Assembly (NCBI GenBank): GCA_020633975.1
Contig: JACKCR010000002.1
Location: 1,984,001 to 2,048,000, forward strand
DNA: 64,000 nt
From: Candidatus Eiseniibacteriota bacterium
GTDB taxonomy: Bacteria > Eisenbacteria > RBG-16-71-46 > CAIMUX01
Reading direction: 5' to 3'
How positions within the stretch are numbered: the first letter of the stretch is position 1; the number at the start of each line of letters is the position of its first letter. The position numbers and the translations under genes were made by a program. This document shows, one piece after another, positions 25,368 to 34,226 of this stretch. The notes below the pieces were generated by a model. That model had not been told where the DNA came from. It saw nothing but the letters and a program-made list of their open reading frames with translations, and did not search any database.

Positions 25368-25949
25368 CTAGAGTCCGGCCTCTGTCTTGGCGCGATCCAA
25401 TAGCGAAGCGAGACCTCTGGCTCTCGCCCACTGGTTCAGGTACGCGAAGTCGAGACGCTGTCCCTGCACTTTGAGGACGCCCATCAGGTCGTACCACTGG
25501 CGGTCGGACACTTCGTTTCCCGGCTTGAACCACTCGAGCTTCCTCAGGACCACATCCTCGGCGCTCGCGATCTTCACACGGCGCGGCCCCAGCAGCGGCA
25601 GTTCGACCTCTATCGCTCGGTCGAACTGGGCCCGGTCGAACGCGGAACCGTCACTCACGTAGATGTCCACCTTGAAGGCTGTCTCTGCGTGGATCAGATT
25701 GAAGGACGACTTGTGGCGGACCGCGCCACGAACCGCGTCCTCGCTGACGTAGAAGTATCGAGCCGCCTCGGTGACCAGCCGACCGACGTCGCCCGGTTCG
25801 AGCTCGATCACGACGTCCAGGTCGATCGTCTGCCGTGGCATTCCCTGGAGAGAACTCGCAACAGACCCGCCTGTGACGTACCTGATCCCCAACGAATCGA
25901 TGAGGTCCAAGAACCGGCCGAGGGGCCCAGCGACGACAGGATCGAACAT
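25368..25949 (-). CDS. Nucleotidyltransferase-fold protein (AbiEii/MNT-like)
   Basis: 193 residues from ATG 25949, which shares one base with the stop of the upstream gene (TGATG). GGSVASSLQG followed by TIDLDVVIEL gives the GS...DxD signature of pol-beta-like nucleotidyltransferases; FKVDIYV supplies the third Asp. C-terminal helical part VLRKLEWFKPGNEVSDRQWYDLMGVL is typical of the AbiEii-related subgroup. Substrate unknown; paired with a small helical protein as in toxin-antitoxin-like or housekeeping pairs. Confidence 0.75.
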   Translation of the reverse strand: MFDPVVAGPLGRFLDLIDSLGIRYVTGGSVASSLQGMPRQTIDLDVVIELEPGDVGRLVTEAARYFYVSEDAVRGAVRHKSSFNLIHAETAFKVDIYVSDGSAFDRAQFDRAIEVELPLLGPRRVKIASAEDVVLRKLEWFKPGNEVSDRQWYDLMGVLKVQGQRLDFAYLNQWARARGLASLLDRAKTEAGL

Positions 25950-26218
25950 CAGAGCCCCTCGCGATCGGGATCCCACCCATAGACGGACCGCATGACCTCA
26001 GGAGGTAGCCTCAGGGCGGCCGCGCGCAATCCGATCTCCCGTTCGTCGGCATCGGGATAGCGGAGGCGAATGCCGGCGCGGGAGAGCTGATCGGACATCT
26101 GCACGAGTGACTCTAGAAGAGCGAACCGATCGGCGTAGGTCATCTCGCGCAGCCGCTCTATCTGGATCCGTTCGGCGTCCGGATCCGTGTCCGGGGACTG
26201 CGGGACGTAGCCTTGCAT
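25949..26218 (-). CDS. Small helical protein paired with the nucleotidyltransferase
   Basis: 89 residues. Pattern IERLREMTYADRFALLESLVQMSDQL then GIRLRYPDADEREIGLRAAALRL: two to three amphipathic helices. I recognise this as a conserved small protein often found immediately upstream of such nucleotidyltransferases, but not its function; an antitoxin-like or substrate-adaptor role is conjecture. No strong ribosome site before ATG 26218. Confidence 0.6.
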   Translation of the reverse strand: MQGYVPQSPDTDPDAERIQIERLREMTYADRFALLESLVQMSDQLSRAGIRLRYPDADEREIGLRAAALRLPPEVMRSVYGWDPDREGL

Positions 26219-26347
26219 GTGAGGGATAGTACCACGCGGAAACAGGCGTTCCGGCGGGCCATGTCGCGTGGCGCGCTCGACTCCCGTTCGGCCACCGCAC
26301 CGCCATACCGTCGAGCCACGCCCGCTGCACTACACCGCCGACCGCTC

Positions 26348-26686
26348 TCAGCTCTCGAACACGTCCCCGAACACCTCGTCGCTGTACCCGACGATCACAG
26401 TCTTCCCTCGTCGGATGGTCGGAGCCCTGAGGTTGCCGGTGGGGCCGAGCATCGCTTCGGCGATCTCGCCCAAGTCATCCCTGCCGGGGCGGTACTCGGT
26501 GACCTTCTTCCCCTTCGCGACGATGACGCGGGTTGCGCCCTTGGCCAGCTCGAGCGCCTCGTCCTTCCCGAGTTTCCGGCTCGCGGGGACCGTTTCCTTG
26601 GATTCGATGCTTCTTTCCTCCATGAACTTGGAGGACTTGCCGCACGACGTTCAGCCGTTTCGGTGGTAGTACCAATCGATCTTCAT
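26348..26686 (-). CDS. ArsC-fold probable selenoprotein (in-frame UGA read as selenocysteine)
   Basis: Read through UGA 26651-26653 this is 112 residues: ATG 26686 (GGAG five bases upstream) gives MKIDWYYHRNG, then U12-T-S-C15, GKSSKFMEERSIES, and a body with LGKDEALELAKGATRVIVAKGKKVT and GPTGNLRAPTIRRGKTVIVGY. The body is a thioredoxin-fold ArsC/Spx/YffB-like reductase, and the UGA sits exactly at the redox-active position of a UxxC motif. Fifteen bases after the UGA a perfect 7-bp hairpin with a GU-containing loop fits the bacterial SECIS. Without read-through the product would be 11 residues. Likely role: thiol-dependent redox enzyme in the cytoplasm; substrate unknown. Nonsense mutation is the alternative. 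Confidence 0.78.
26616..26635 (-). promoter_or_regulatory. Putative bacterial SECIS element
   Basis: In the mRNA the arm UCCUCCA (26635-26629), loop AGUUCA (26628-26623) and arm UGGAGGA (26622-26616) form 7 uninterrupted pairs. The loop begins 22 nt after the UGA and has G at its second position followed by U, matching the known bacterial SECIS geometry (stem-loop shortly after UGA, G early in the apical loop). Confidence 0.72.
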
Positions 26687-26974
26687 GTGGGCTCCATTTC
26701 CTGTCCGAGCGACATCTTCGACTCACCGCTCCGGGACGACCGTACATCGTTCGACCGAACGGCGCGCCTTCGGGGCGTCAAGATACCCGACGCGGAGGCG
26801 TGTCGCGAGTGGTTCCCCAAGCATCCGGCACCGGAGGCGTCAGGCGGTGCCACCCGGTGCCGTCGGGTGCGTAACGTGGCTTCCGGTGGCGCCGAGCAAC
26901 CCCGCGTGACTACGGGGATCAGTGCGCGCTCGTGGTATCCTCGTCGCGTCTCCCGCAACTGGATCGGAGGAAGC
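26687..26974. other. Divergent spacer between selenoprotein and exported-protein genes
   Basis: No gene seen. A 9-bp inverted repeat CGGCACCGG (26826-26834) / CCGGTGCCG (26854-26862) could form a hairpin. GGAGGAAGC precedes ATG 26975. Confidence 0.45.
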
Positions 26975-27523
26975 ATGAGACTCACATTCGTCAGTGTCTC
27001 TGTTGCCGCGTGCTGCGGCCTTGGCCTCTTGGGAATGAGCCTGGATGGAGCGGGCGCGGCAAGAAGCCAACGCGCGGGGCAACACGACCAGGCACTGACC
27101 AGCGGCGTGTCCTCCGAGGTCATCGTAGAGCGGATCGAGCCTTGGTACGGTCCTGCGTGGCCGGACGGCTCGACCGGTCCCCGCCCCAGGATCCTCGCGG
27201 TGCTGATCGACGATGCGGCGTCTTCGGTCAGGACGATCGAGCTCTCTTTCGACGGAGAACCGTTCGCCTACTGGATCGACGGACTCGGAGAGCCGGAGTA
27301 CATCCGAGGCGATGGAGTGGCGACCGCGCACCTGGACGACGGAGACGATACGCGGATCGTCGTAGAGTACTCGCACTCCAGCTACGCGCGAGACTGGCTC
27401 GCCGTCGGTGGTCACGACTTGGGACTCGCCTTCGAGAGTCCGTCCTTCGGCTGGACCACCCTCGCGCCAGATGCGGAGTGGGCGCACTTCCGGGTACAGA
27501 AAGACGCGACGTCGATCCGCTGA
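26975..27523 (+). CDS. Hypothetical secreted protein
   Basis: 182 residues; GGAGG lies five bases before ATG 26975. Signal-like start MRLTFVSVSVAACCGLGLLGMSLDGAGA. The mature part (IEPWYGPAWPDG, VRTIELSFDGEPFAYWIDG, WTTLAPDAEWAHFRVQ) looks beta-rich. Not recognised. Confidence 0.6.
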   Translation: MRLTFVSVSVAACCGLGLLGMSLDGAGAARSQRAGQHDQALTSGVSSEVIVERIEPWYGPAWPDGSTGPRPRILAVLIDDAASSVRTIELSFDGEPFAYWIDGLGEPEYIRGDGVATAHLDDGDDTRIVVEYSHSSYARDWLAVGGHDLGLAFESPSFGWTTLAPDAEWAHFRVQKDATSIR

Positions 27524-27558
27524 TCGCGGCGACAAGGTAGCCCCTCGAAGGAGTCTGC

Positions 27559-28140
27559 CTATGGTGCCTGGCTGCGCGGGTAAGACGATCTCAGTGTATC
27601 GGCACGGGTTTCGAACAGGTCGAGAGATGAGTGTGCGAGACGCATGACGTCGATCGCGCCCTCGACGTCGGTCCCGTACGGCTGACTTGGGAGATCCACG
27701 CCCGCGAAGTCACCAAGCACGGCGATCTCGAGATGAACATCCAGCCAGAGAGCCCACCGCTTCGTGTCTGGGACGATCACCACGGAGTCCGAGTAGACGG
27801 GCTGCACGGACTGCCCGTCTCCGTGCACGACCTCCATGTACTGCACTGAGGTTGCGTCGCTCGGAATGAGAACCCAACCCGGTGGACGAAGGGGCGGAGT
27901 CCGCGAATCGCTGAGCGCACCCAGAATGATGGTCCCTGCGCCCCCGGCCCGAGCGGATGTCGCCCAGTCCCAGAACGCCCTGCAAAACACTCTAGCGTCC
28001 TCAGTAAACGTGACCCGGCGAGGGTATGCCGGAAAGACCGGATTCGGGAGTATCGCGTGGAGGTCCACCCGGGACTCTGCGATGCCGCGAGCCTCAGCGA
28101 CCTGGGCGGAATCCAGTGCCAGCCACGATGATGAGGTCAT
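27559..28140 (-). CDS. Hypothetical protein
   Basis: 193 residues from ATG 28140 (GGGAG nine bases upstream; a TTG three codons earlier is possible). No signal peptide or motif recognised; contains ARVFCRAFWDWATSA and RWALWLDVHLEIAVLGDFAG. The complementary strand is not a better candidate. Convergent with the 26975 gene. Confidence 0.45.
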   Translation of the reverse strand: MTSSSWLALDSAQVAEARGIAESRVDLHAILPNPVFPAYPRRVTFTEDARVFCRAFWDWATSARAGGAGTIILGALSDSRTPPLRPPGWVLIPSDATSVQYMEVVHGDGQSVQPVYSDSVVIVPDTKRWALWLDVHLEIAVLGDFAGVDLPSQPYGTDVEGAIDVMRLAHSSLDLFETRADTLRSSYPRSQAP

Positions 28141-28206
28141 ACTGGCCAACTCCCCTGGTTCCGCATTGCTGTGACCTACGTTCGATCCGGGACGAGCCTC
28201 TACACC

Positions 28207-28539
28207 TCACTCGTGAATCGACAAGGTCACCGTCGTATCGTTGGCGGTGTAGATCCACACGCTTCCGCGAACTCCGTCCGAGAAGACGACAGAGTACTCG
28301 TACACGCCGTTGAAGTGGTACTCGAACAGGTCGACCTCGAAGTCCGGGGACAGGTTCCTCCGCCGTTCCTTGGGGTACCCTCCCACCTCTGCGGTGACGG
28401 TGGTGTACAGCTCTGTGTCCTCGATGGCCGATGAGACGTAGCGTCGGACGAAGGCATCCATCTGAGCATGGTCGGCGGCGCACCCGATTCCGGCACCCCC
28501 CATCCACGTGGCCACCAGAAGATGCCAGCGCAACCCCAT
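28207..28539 (-). CDS. Small lipoprotein, unknown function
   Basis: 110 residues; GGAGGGA abuts ATG 28539 and decides the start. N-terminus MGLRWHLLVATWMGGAGIGC carries an atypical lipobox (GIGC). Remainder polar with VFSDGVRGSVWIYTANDTTV at the end. Not recognised. Lies 66 bp upstream of the 27559 gene on the same strand. Confidence 0.55.
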   Translation of the reverse strand: MGLRWHLLVATWMGGAGIGCAADHAQMDAFVRRYVSSAIEDTELYTTVTAEVGGYPKERRRNLSPDFEVDLFEYHFNGVYEYSVVFSDGVRGSVWIYTANDTTVTLSIHE

Positions 28540-28946
28540 TCCCTCCAGGTGGCCGCAAGACTCTTCGTGAAACCGGCGGTGTCCGGAGCGAGACGCGACA
28601 CCGCAAAGGATAGTGACTACTGGCTTCGAAGGCCACGGAGATCCCGAGTGCATCTCCACCGACAAGACCCAGCCGGGCCGGCCGAGCACCGCAGAAGACC
28701 TCCAACAGCGTCGAAGTACCCAAGATGCGGCCGATCCCTGCGCCCGGACTGTACTCGATCCCGCCCCGATCCCAGCGTCCAGACCGCCCCACCAGCACCC
28801 GGATCGGCCCCAGATCCACCTCGACTCCTCCCGCGCCTTCCCCCGCCCCCTCGTGCTATTCTCCCCAGCTGTACTGACAATCGGACGGAGCGGCCTACTC
28901 CCCCCTTCTGCCGGCCGTCCGCATCGATAGGGAAAGGAAAGATCGC
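28540..28946. other. Divergent intergenic region
   Basis: 407 bp with no gene recognised. A hairpin-forming pair GCGGTGTC (28576-28583) / GACACCGC (28597-28604) lies near the lipoprotein start. GGAAAGGAAAG precedes the GTG at 28947. Confidence 0.45.
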
Positions 28947-30200
28947 GTGACCGACTCCAACATGCCCTGGAATCAGACGATGTCCGAGGAGCGCTTCGAG
29001 CTCATGCGGAGGATCCTCGCAGCACCGAGTCCGATCGGCCTGGAAGCGGCCATGACCCGCGGTGTGGTCGAGCCTCATGTCCGCTCCTTCGCGCCCGACG
29101 GGTGGGCTGTCCACACGTTCAAGGGGAACGCCGGCATCGTCATCGACACCGCTCCGGACGACAAGAACGCCTTCTCCGTCATGGTGATCGGACACGCGGA
29201 CAAGATCCGCATGCAGGTCCGGAGCATCAGCGAGGACGGGAAGATCTGGGTCAACAGCGACTCCATGCTTCCGACGACGCTGATCGGCCACAAGGTACGT
29301 CTCTTCAGCGAGGATCCGGCGAAGCCGGGGAGCTGGCGGACGATCGAGGGCGGCACGATCGAGGCGCTCGGCGCGATCCACTTCGCGGATCCGCAGCTAC
29401 GGACGGGTGGCAAGGGGATCAAGCCGGAGCAGCTCTACCTGGAGCTCCTGATCCACGGCGAGAACAAGAAGTCTCAGATCGAAGAACTCGGCATCCGTCC
29501 GGGGGACCCGATCATCTATGACCGTCCGATCCAGCGTGGATTCTCCCCGGACACGTTCTCCGGTGCTTACCTCGACAACGGACTCGGCTGTTTCGTCGTC
29601 ACCGAGGTCGCACGGCTCGTCGCGGAAGCGGGCGGGCTGAAGAACGTCCGCTACCTGGGCGCGCTTGCGTCGCACGAGGAAATCGGCCGCTTCGGGAGCC
29701 GGGTGCTCGCCGAGCAGTTCCGCCCCGACGTGACGATCGCGGTGGACGTGGCCCACGACTTCGTCGCAGCGCCCGGCATCGAGGATCGTCGCTACGAGCC
29801 GGTCGAGATGGGCAAGGGCTTCACCCTCACCCACGGCGCGGTGACGAGTGCGTCGCTCAACGGGATCATCACCACCGTCTCCACTGAGAAGAACATCCCG
29901 GTCCAGCACGAACTCGCAGGTCGCGACACCGGTACCGACGCCATGGCCGCGGTGCTCGCCGCGATCGACTCCGCGTGCGCTTCGATCGGCTTCCCGATCC
30001 GGAACATGCACACGATCTCCGAGTCCGGCCATACGAAGGACGTCGACGCCGCCATCTACGGCGTGTTCGAGACCCTTCGCTACATGGACGCGATGAACGG
30101 CGGCAAGGGCATCGGGACTGCGGACCTCCGGGACGGACACCCGCGTCTTGGGGATGCGACGAAGCTCACGCACCGTCCGGGGAAGCCGGCGGAGAAGTAG
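28947..30200 (+). CDS. M42-family metallo-aminopeptidase-like hydrolase
   Basis: 417 residues from GTG 28947 (GGAAAGGAAAG upstream). Dinuclear-metal ligands of the M42/M20 fold are visible in order: GHAD, AYLDNGLG, SHEEIG (catalytic Glu pair), VDVAHD and ESGHTKDVDA near the C-terminus. M42 enzymes are cytoplasmic, often tetrahedral dodecamers that trim peptides. GRDTGTDAMAAV replaces the common SGTDA. Single gene, ending in a good terminator. Confidence 0.9.
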   Translation: MTDSNMPWNQTMSEERFELMRRILAAPSPIGLEAAMTRGVVEPHVRSFAPDGWAVHTFKGNAGIVIDTAPDDKNAFSVMVIGHADKIRMQVRSISEDGKIWVNSDSMLPTTLIGHKVRLFSEDPAKPGSWRTIEGGTIEALGAIHFADPQLRTGGKGIKPEQLYLELLIHGENKKSQIEELGIRPGDPIIYDRPIQRGFSPDTFSGAYLDNGLGCFVVTEVARLVAEAGGLKNVRYLGALASHEEIGRFGSRVLAEQFRPDVTIAVDVAHDFVAAPGIEDRRYEPVEMGKGFTLTHGAVTSASLNGIITTVSTEKNIPVQHELAGRDTGTDAMAAVLAAIDSACASIGFPIRNMHTISESGHTKDVDAAIYGVFETLRYMDAMNGGKGIGTADLRDGHPRLGDATKLTHRPGKPAEK

Positions 30201-30298
30201 TCAGAGCCAGTTGGGAATCGAGTAGGGACCGTCCGATTGGATCGAGGGCAGTCTCGAGCTGGATCCCAAGGCTGACGGCCTTCGACAACGACGAACGA

Positions 30299-30329
30299 AG
30301 AAGCCCGGGGCGAAACGCTCCGGGCTTCT
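30299..30329 (+). terminator. Terminator after the M42 peptidase gene
   Basis: Arms AGAAGCCCGG (30299-30308 on the plus strand, first base 30299) and CCGGGCTTCT (30320-30329) pair perfectly over 10 bp with an 11-nt loop, followed by ctcttc. Could also serve the minus strand weakly. Confidence 0.75.
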
Positions 30330-30430
30330 CTCTTCGCATCGAGTCACTGCTCCCAACGAGAGACGGGTTCCTCGACAGCAAGGACGGGCTTGCTGCTCAG
30401 CGCGGGGTGTTGCGTCCTTCCGACCGCGAC

Positions 30431-32929
30431 TTACCGCTCGATCACCAGCTTCTCCGACGCGGTGTGTCCGTTCGCGTCCATCCGCACGAAGTAGATCCCC
30501 GCGGAGAGATCGTTCGTATCGACTGGGACGAAGTCGACGCGCGCCTCGTGCTCGCCGCTCCAGAGGTCACGGACCCGGCGGCCGGTGGCGTCGTAGAGGG
30601 CGAGTTCGACGTGTCCCGCCTCACGGATGCCGAAGCGGACCGTGGTCGCGGTACCGGAAGAGGCAGGGTTGCCGTGGAGCCGCATGGTCACAGGCTGCAC
30701 GACCTCCGGAGCCGCTGCGCCTTCGACGTCGCTCGGTTCGACCGTGGCGATGTCGATCTCCCAGAGCCCGCGACCGTAGGTACCGACGCGGAGATAGCCG
30801 TCGGGATGCCAGCGGAGGTCGGTGCACACGACGTGCGGGAGACCGACGTTGAACGGGACCCACGTGTCCCCGCCGTTGAAGCTAGCGTACACCGCGAGGT
30901 CGCTCCCCACGAATACCCAGTCGGGATTGTCGTGGCTGAAGATGACCGTGTTGCAGGGCTCGTTCGGCAGATTGTTCGTGATGTCGAACCATGTGGCGCC
31001 ACCGTCGGTCGTCTTGTGGACCTTCCCCACGGACGAGCTATAGGTGTTCGCCGTCACCATCATGATGTTCGGATCGGTCGGATGGATGGCGATGTCCGAC
31101 ATCGTGTTTGCCGTAGCCGGGTTCGACACCTGGTTGAAGGTCTCGCCATGGTCACTCGAGACGAAGATCCGCGTCCCGGCACACGCAGCGAGGTAGTCCT
31201 GGTCGCCCCAGCACTGGGCGATGGCGCGGCCGCCGCCGAGCCCGTTGTCCATGGTCACTGCGTACCACGGATTCCCGCCGTTCGTGGTCTTGAAGATCTT
31301 CGAGTTGTGACCGGCCCAGAGAGTGTTGTCATCTCCGTAGTCCATGTGGGTCGGCGTCTGCCAGGGCCCGTCTTCGGTGATCCCGGAGTTCATGAACGTC
31401 ATCCCGGAACCGCCGTTCGTGCTCCGGTAGTGCTCTCCGTAGTAGATCTCCGCCCAGACGATGTTGCCGTTCGTGGAACCGACTTCACACTCGAAGCCGT
31501 CGCCACCCAGGATCGAGCCGAAGGACGAGGTTCCGGTGTAGCGCCAGCTGCCATTGTCCTGCGTTCCGCCGACCGCGAAGTTGAGGTCGGAGTAGCCGTG
31601 GTTGATCGCATAGAGCTGCAGCGTGACGAGACCGGCGTTCCGCGGGAGGAAGCTGCTCCCCGCGCTCGTGGAGAGGAAGCAGCCGCCGTCGCTACCCAGC
31701 CACAATGCGTTGTCGTCCGACGGATCGATCGCGGTCGCGTGGTGATCGACGTGGACGTTGCCGGCCCACTGACTCCAGCTCGAACCGCCGTTGACCGAAC
31801 GGTAGCAGCGCACGCCGTTGCTGAAGACGTACTCCGGGTCCGTCGGGCTGACGACGATTGCGAGGTTGTACCAGCCCTGCGTCGGATCCTGGGTAGAGCG
31901 AAGCGTCCATGTGTCGCCGCCGTCGGTCGAACGGTAGACTTCCTTCGCCGATCCGCGGATCACCGCCCAGTAGATCATGTTCGGGTCGGCCTTCGTCATC
32001 GCGAGACGGCAGTTGTTGATGCCGTCGAGCGGGAGACCACCTTCGAGACGCGTCCAGGTGACGCCGTCATCGGTGGAACGATAGACACCGGCTTCCGCGA
32101 ATCCGTGGCCGCACGCGAAGTACGTGTCCGTGCTGCCCGGCTTCAGCTCGACGTCCTTCCACTGACCGAGTTCCATCGGCTCGGTCCAGGTCGCGCCGTT
32201 GTCGGTCGAGCGGAAGAGGCCGTTGTCACTCGCACAGAGCAGCGTACCGGTCGCTTCGTTGTACTCGAGCTCGAAGATGTCGCGTCCTTCCGAGACGTTG
32301 TAGGTCATCCCGGTATAGCCCCAATCCACACCGCCGTTCCAGGACTCGAGGACGCCGATGCCGTGGACCATGTCGCCACCCCAACCTTCACCGGTTCCGA
32401 TCCACATGTGGTCGGGGTTGTCGGCGTCGATCTCGATCGCACCGACGGCGAGGGTGGGAAGGAGGTCCGTCATCGGTGTCCAGGACGTGCCGCGATCGGT
32501 CGACTTCCAGAGCCCGCCACTCGCTGTCCCGGTGAAAACGATGTTGGAATCGTCCGGATGGACTTCGATCGCGAGCGTCCGCCCCGCGACGTTCGTCGGG
32601 CCGAGGTTGAACCAGGTGGGCAGGTTCGCCCGGTTCTGGTTCTCCTCCATGTCCCGGAGGGCCTCCCACGAATCCCAACGCGCGCCAGGAATCAAGTTGT
32701 CCCCGTCGCCCAGCCTCGGTTCCACGAACCACTTGATCCGCTGGAACGGCTTGAATCCGGTTCCCTTCACCGTCTCCGGACGAAAGTCGGGCAGCGTCTC
32801 CTGGTAGTAGCGCTCCATCTGTTCGAGGTAGTCGCGCGTCGAACGCGCGGGTTCGGCCAGCTGCGCCATGGCGTCGACCGGTGGCGAGAGAGCAAGCGAA
32901 ACGGATGCAAGGAGCAGGATCGGTCTCAT
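30431..32929 (-). CDS. Secreted BNR/sortilin-type beta-propeller protein with C-terminal sorting domain
   Basis: 832 residues. ATG 32929 starts a classical signal MRPILLLASVSLALSPPVDAMAQ; the ribosome site is weak and a TTG 33 bp upstream is possible. Many BNR repeats (S-T-D-x-G-x-x-W: KSTDRGTSW, RSTDNGATW, RSTDDGVTW, RSTDGGDTW, KTTDGGATW) build one or two propellers. The last 85 residues (VELALYDATGRRVRDLWSG...LSAGIYFVRMDANG...KLVIER) are a type IX A-like/FlgD-Ig sorting domain. Probably surface exposed or secreted; ligand unknown. Confidence 0.85.
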   Translation of the reverse strand: MRPILLLASVSLALSPPVDAMAQLAEPARSTRDYLEQMERYYQETLPDFRPETVKGTGFKPFQRIKWFVEPRLGDGDNLIPGARWDSWEALRDMEENQNRANLPTWFNLGPTNVAGRTLAIEVHPDDSNIVFTGTASGGLWKSTDRGTSWTPMTDLLPTLAVGAIEIDADNPDHMWIGTGEGWGGDMVHGIGVLESWNGGVDWGYTGMTYNVSEGRDIFELEYNEATGTLLCASDNGLFRSTDNGATWTEPMELGQWKDVELKPGSTDTYFACGHGFAEAGVYRSTDDGVTWTRLEGGLPLDGINNCRLAMTKADPNMIYWAVIRGSAKEVYRSTDGGDTWTLRSTQDPTQGWYNLAIVVSPTDPEYVFSNGVRCYRSVNGGSSWSQWAGNVHVDHHATAIDPSDDNALWLGSDGGCFLSTSAGSSFLPRNAGLVTLQLYAINHGYSDLNFAVGGTQDNGSWRYTGTSSFGSILGGDGFECEVGSTNGNIVWAEIYYGEHYRSTNGGSGMTFMNSGITEDGPWQTPTHMDYGDDNTLWAGHNSKIFKTTNGGNPWYAVTMDNGLGGGRAIAQCWGDQDYLAACAGTRIFVSSDHGETFNQVSNPATANTMSDIAIHPTDPNIMMVTANTYSSSVGKVHKTTDGGATWFDITNNLPNEPCNTVIFSHDNPDWVFVGSDLAVYASFNGGDTWVPFNVGLPHVVCTDLRWHPDGYLRVGTYGRGLWEIDIATVEPSDVEGAAAPEVVQPVTMRLHGNPASSGTATTVRFGIREAGHVELALYDATGRRVRDLWSGEHEARVDFVPVDTNDLSAGIYFVRMDANGHTASEKLVIER

Positions 32930-33251
32930 GAGTGGGGAGTCTCCCTGAGCGAGAGTGGGCAAGAAAGCGCGCCCGGTAGGCGGACCAGAGGGCCACTTCG
33001 ACGAGTAGGACGCGCGCCTCAGTTCGATTCGTGCCTGACAAGGGTACCAGATGGTCCTGGCTCAGCCCACCCCCAGGGCCGACGGGCCCGAAGGACGAAC
33101 CGTCCGAAGGACGAAACCGGCCGACGGAGCGTCGGTCCCCGCCAAGACGGCATCCTTACGAGTCCGGATCGAACGCGCCTCACTCACGGAAACGCTAGGG
33201 AGCGGGGACCTTGGACGCACACCCGGAGCGCGTTGTAGAGTCTCCGCATCT
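32930..33251. other. Divergent intergenic region
   Basis: 322 bp separating the propeller gene from the UbiA-like gene; no gene or clear promoter recognised. Confidence 0.4.
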
Positions 33252-34226
33252 ATGGAGGAACGGAATCCGACCGTGAGCTACGCGCAGCTGCGTCTTCTCA
33301 GCATCGACGTAGCGCTCGGTGCTCTCTCCGGCGGTGTGCTGGCGTCGGCCTTTTTGGGCGTTCGGATGCCCGCTGGGTGGTACGTCATCCTCCCGCTCTC
33401 CGTCTGGGTCGTCTACACCTGGGACCATCTGCTCGATGCATACAGACTCGGCGCGACCGCGAGCACACCTCGTCACCAGTTCCACTATCGCCACTTCCGA
33501 TCGCTCCTCGTCGCGACCGGACTGGGAGCGCTCCTCGCGGTCGCACTCGCGGCGTGGACACTCGGCCGGAGCGGGCTCGCGTTCGGACTCGCCATGGGCG
33601 CGTTCTCGCTCATCCACTTCCTCGTAGTGCGTGCGGTCGGAAGTCGCACGTCGCCTTGGCTCGTGAAGGAACTCGGCGTTGCGATCGTCTACTGCGTCGG
33701 TATCTGGGGACTCCCGGCTCTGCATTCCGGAGAGCCGTTCGGCCCGAGCCTTTGGTTCGCGTTCGGCCAGTTCTTCCTCCTCGCCGTCGTGAACCTGCTC
33801 GAGTTCTCCCTCTTCGAAAGACGAGTCGATGAAGCCGATGGCCACAGCTCATTCGTACGGGCCGTGGGCGAACGCTCGGCCCGACGGATCGTCGCGCTAC
33901 TCCTCCTCGCGACTCTGGGCCTCGGCGCGGCGCAGCTACTCACGGCATCCGTTAGCACGGGCGTGGCACAACTACTCCCAGGGTCCGATGGCACCGGCGT
34001 GGCGCAGCTACTCTCGGTGCCCGGTGACTTTGGAAGTGCGTCGGTACAGATGGCGTCGATCGCCCTTCAGGCCACCTACCTCCCGATGGCGGGCATCCTC
34101 GCCGCACTCCTCCTTCGTCCTGCGATCTTCGCGCGCAACGAGCGCTACCGCGCCTGGGGAGACGGTGCGTTCCTCCTCCCTGCGCTCTACCTGGTCTGGT
34201 TCCATCTGCTCGGATCGGCCAGATGA
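33252..34226 (+). CDS. UbiA-like prenyltransferase-fold membrane protein
   Basis: 324 residues from ATG 33252. GGAGGAA overlaps this ATG and would suit the in-frame GTG at 33273, so the true start may be there. Eight or so hydrophobic helices; VYTWDHLLDAYRL resembles the first Asp-rich motif (DxxxD) of UbiA enzymes, and RRVDEADGH is a weaker second. Members attach isoprenoids to aromatic or lipid acceptors in the inner membrane. A loop contains the repeat TGVAQLL twice (bases about 33955-34020). The stop overlaps the next start (ATGA), so the pair is an operon. Confidence 0.65.
   Translation: MEERNPTVSYAQLRLLSIDVALGALSGGVLASAFLGVRMPAGWYVILPLSVWVVYTWDHLLDAYRLGATASTPRHQFHYRHFRSLLVATGLGALLAVALAAWTLGRSGLAFGLAMGAFSLIHFLVVRAVGSRTSPWLVKELGVAIVYCVGIWGLPALHSGEPFGPSLWFAFGQFFLLAVVNLLEFSLFERRVDEADGHSSFVRAVGERSARRIVALLLLATLGLGAAQLLTASVSTGVAQLLPGSDGTGVAQLLSVPGDFGSASVQMASIALQATYLPMAGILAALLLRPAIFARNERYRAWGDGAFLLPALYLVWFHLLGSAR

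Noticed and set aside
26348-26623. A plain 91-residue protein starting at ATG 26623
   Set aside because: That ATG lacks a ribosome site, lies in the hairpin loop, and the start removes the redox motif that the fold needs.
29975-33238. 1087-codon plus-strand frame antisense to the propeller protein
   Set aside because: Arg/Val/Asp-rich composition without motifs; the minus strand shows signal peptide, BNR repeats and sorting domain.
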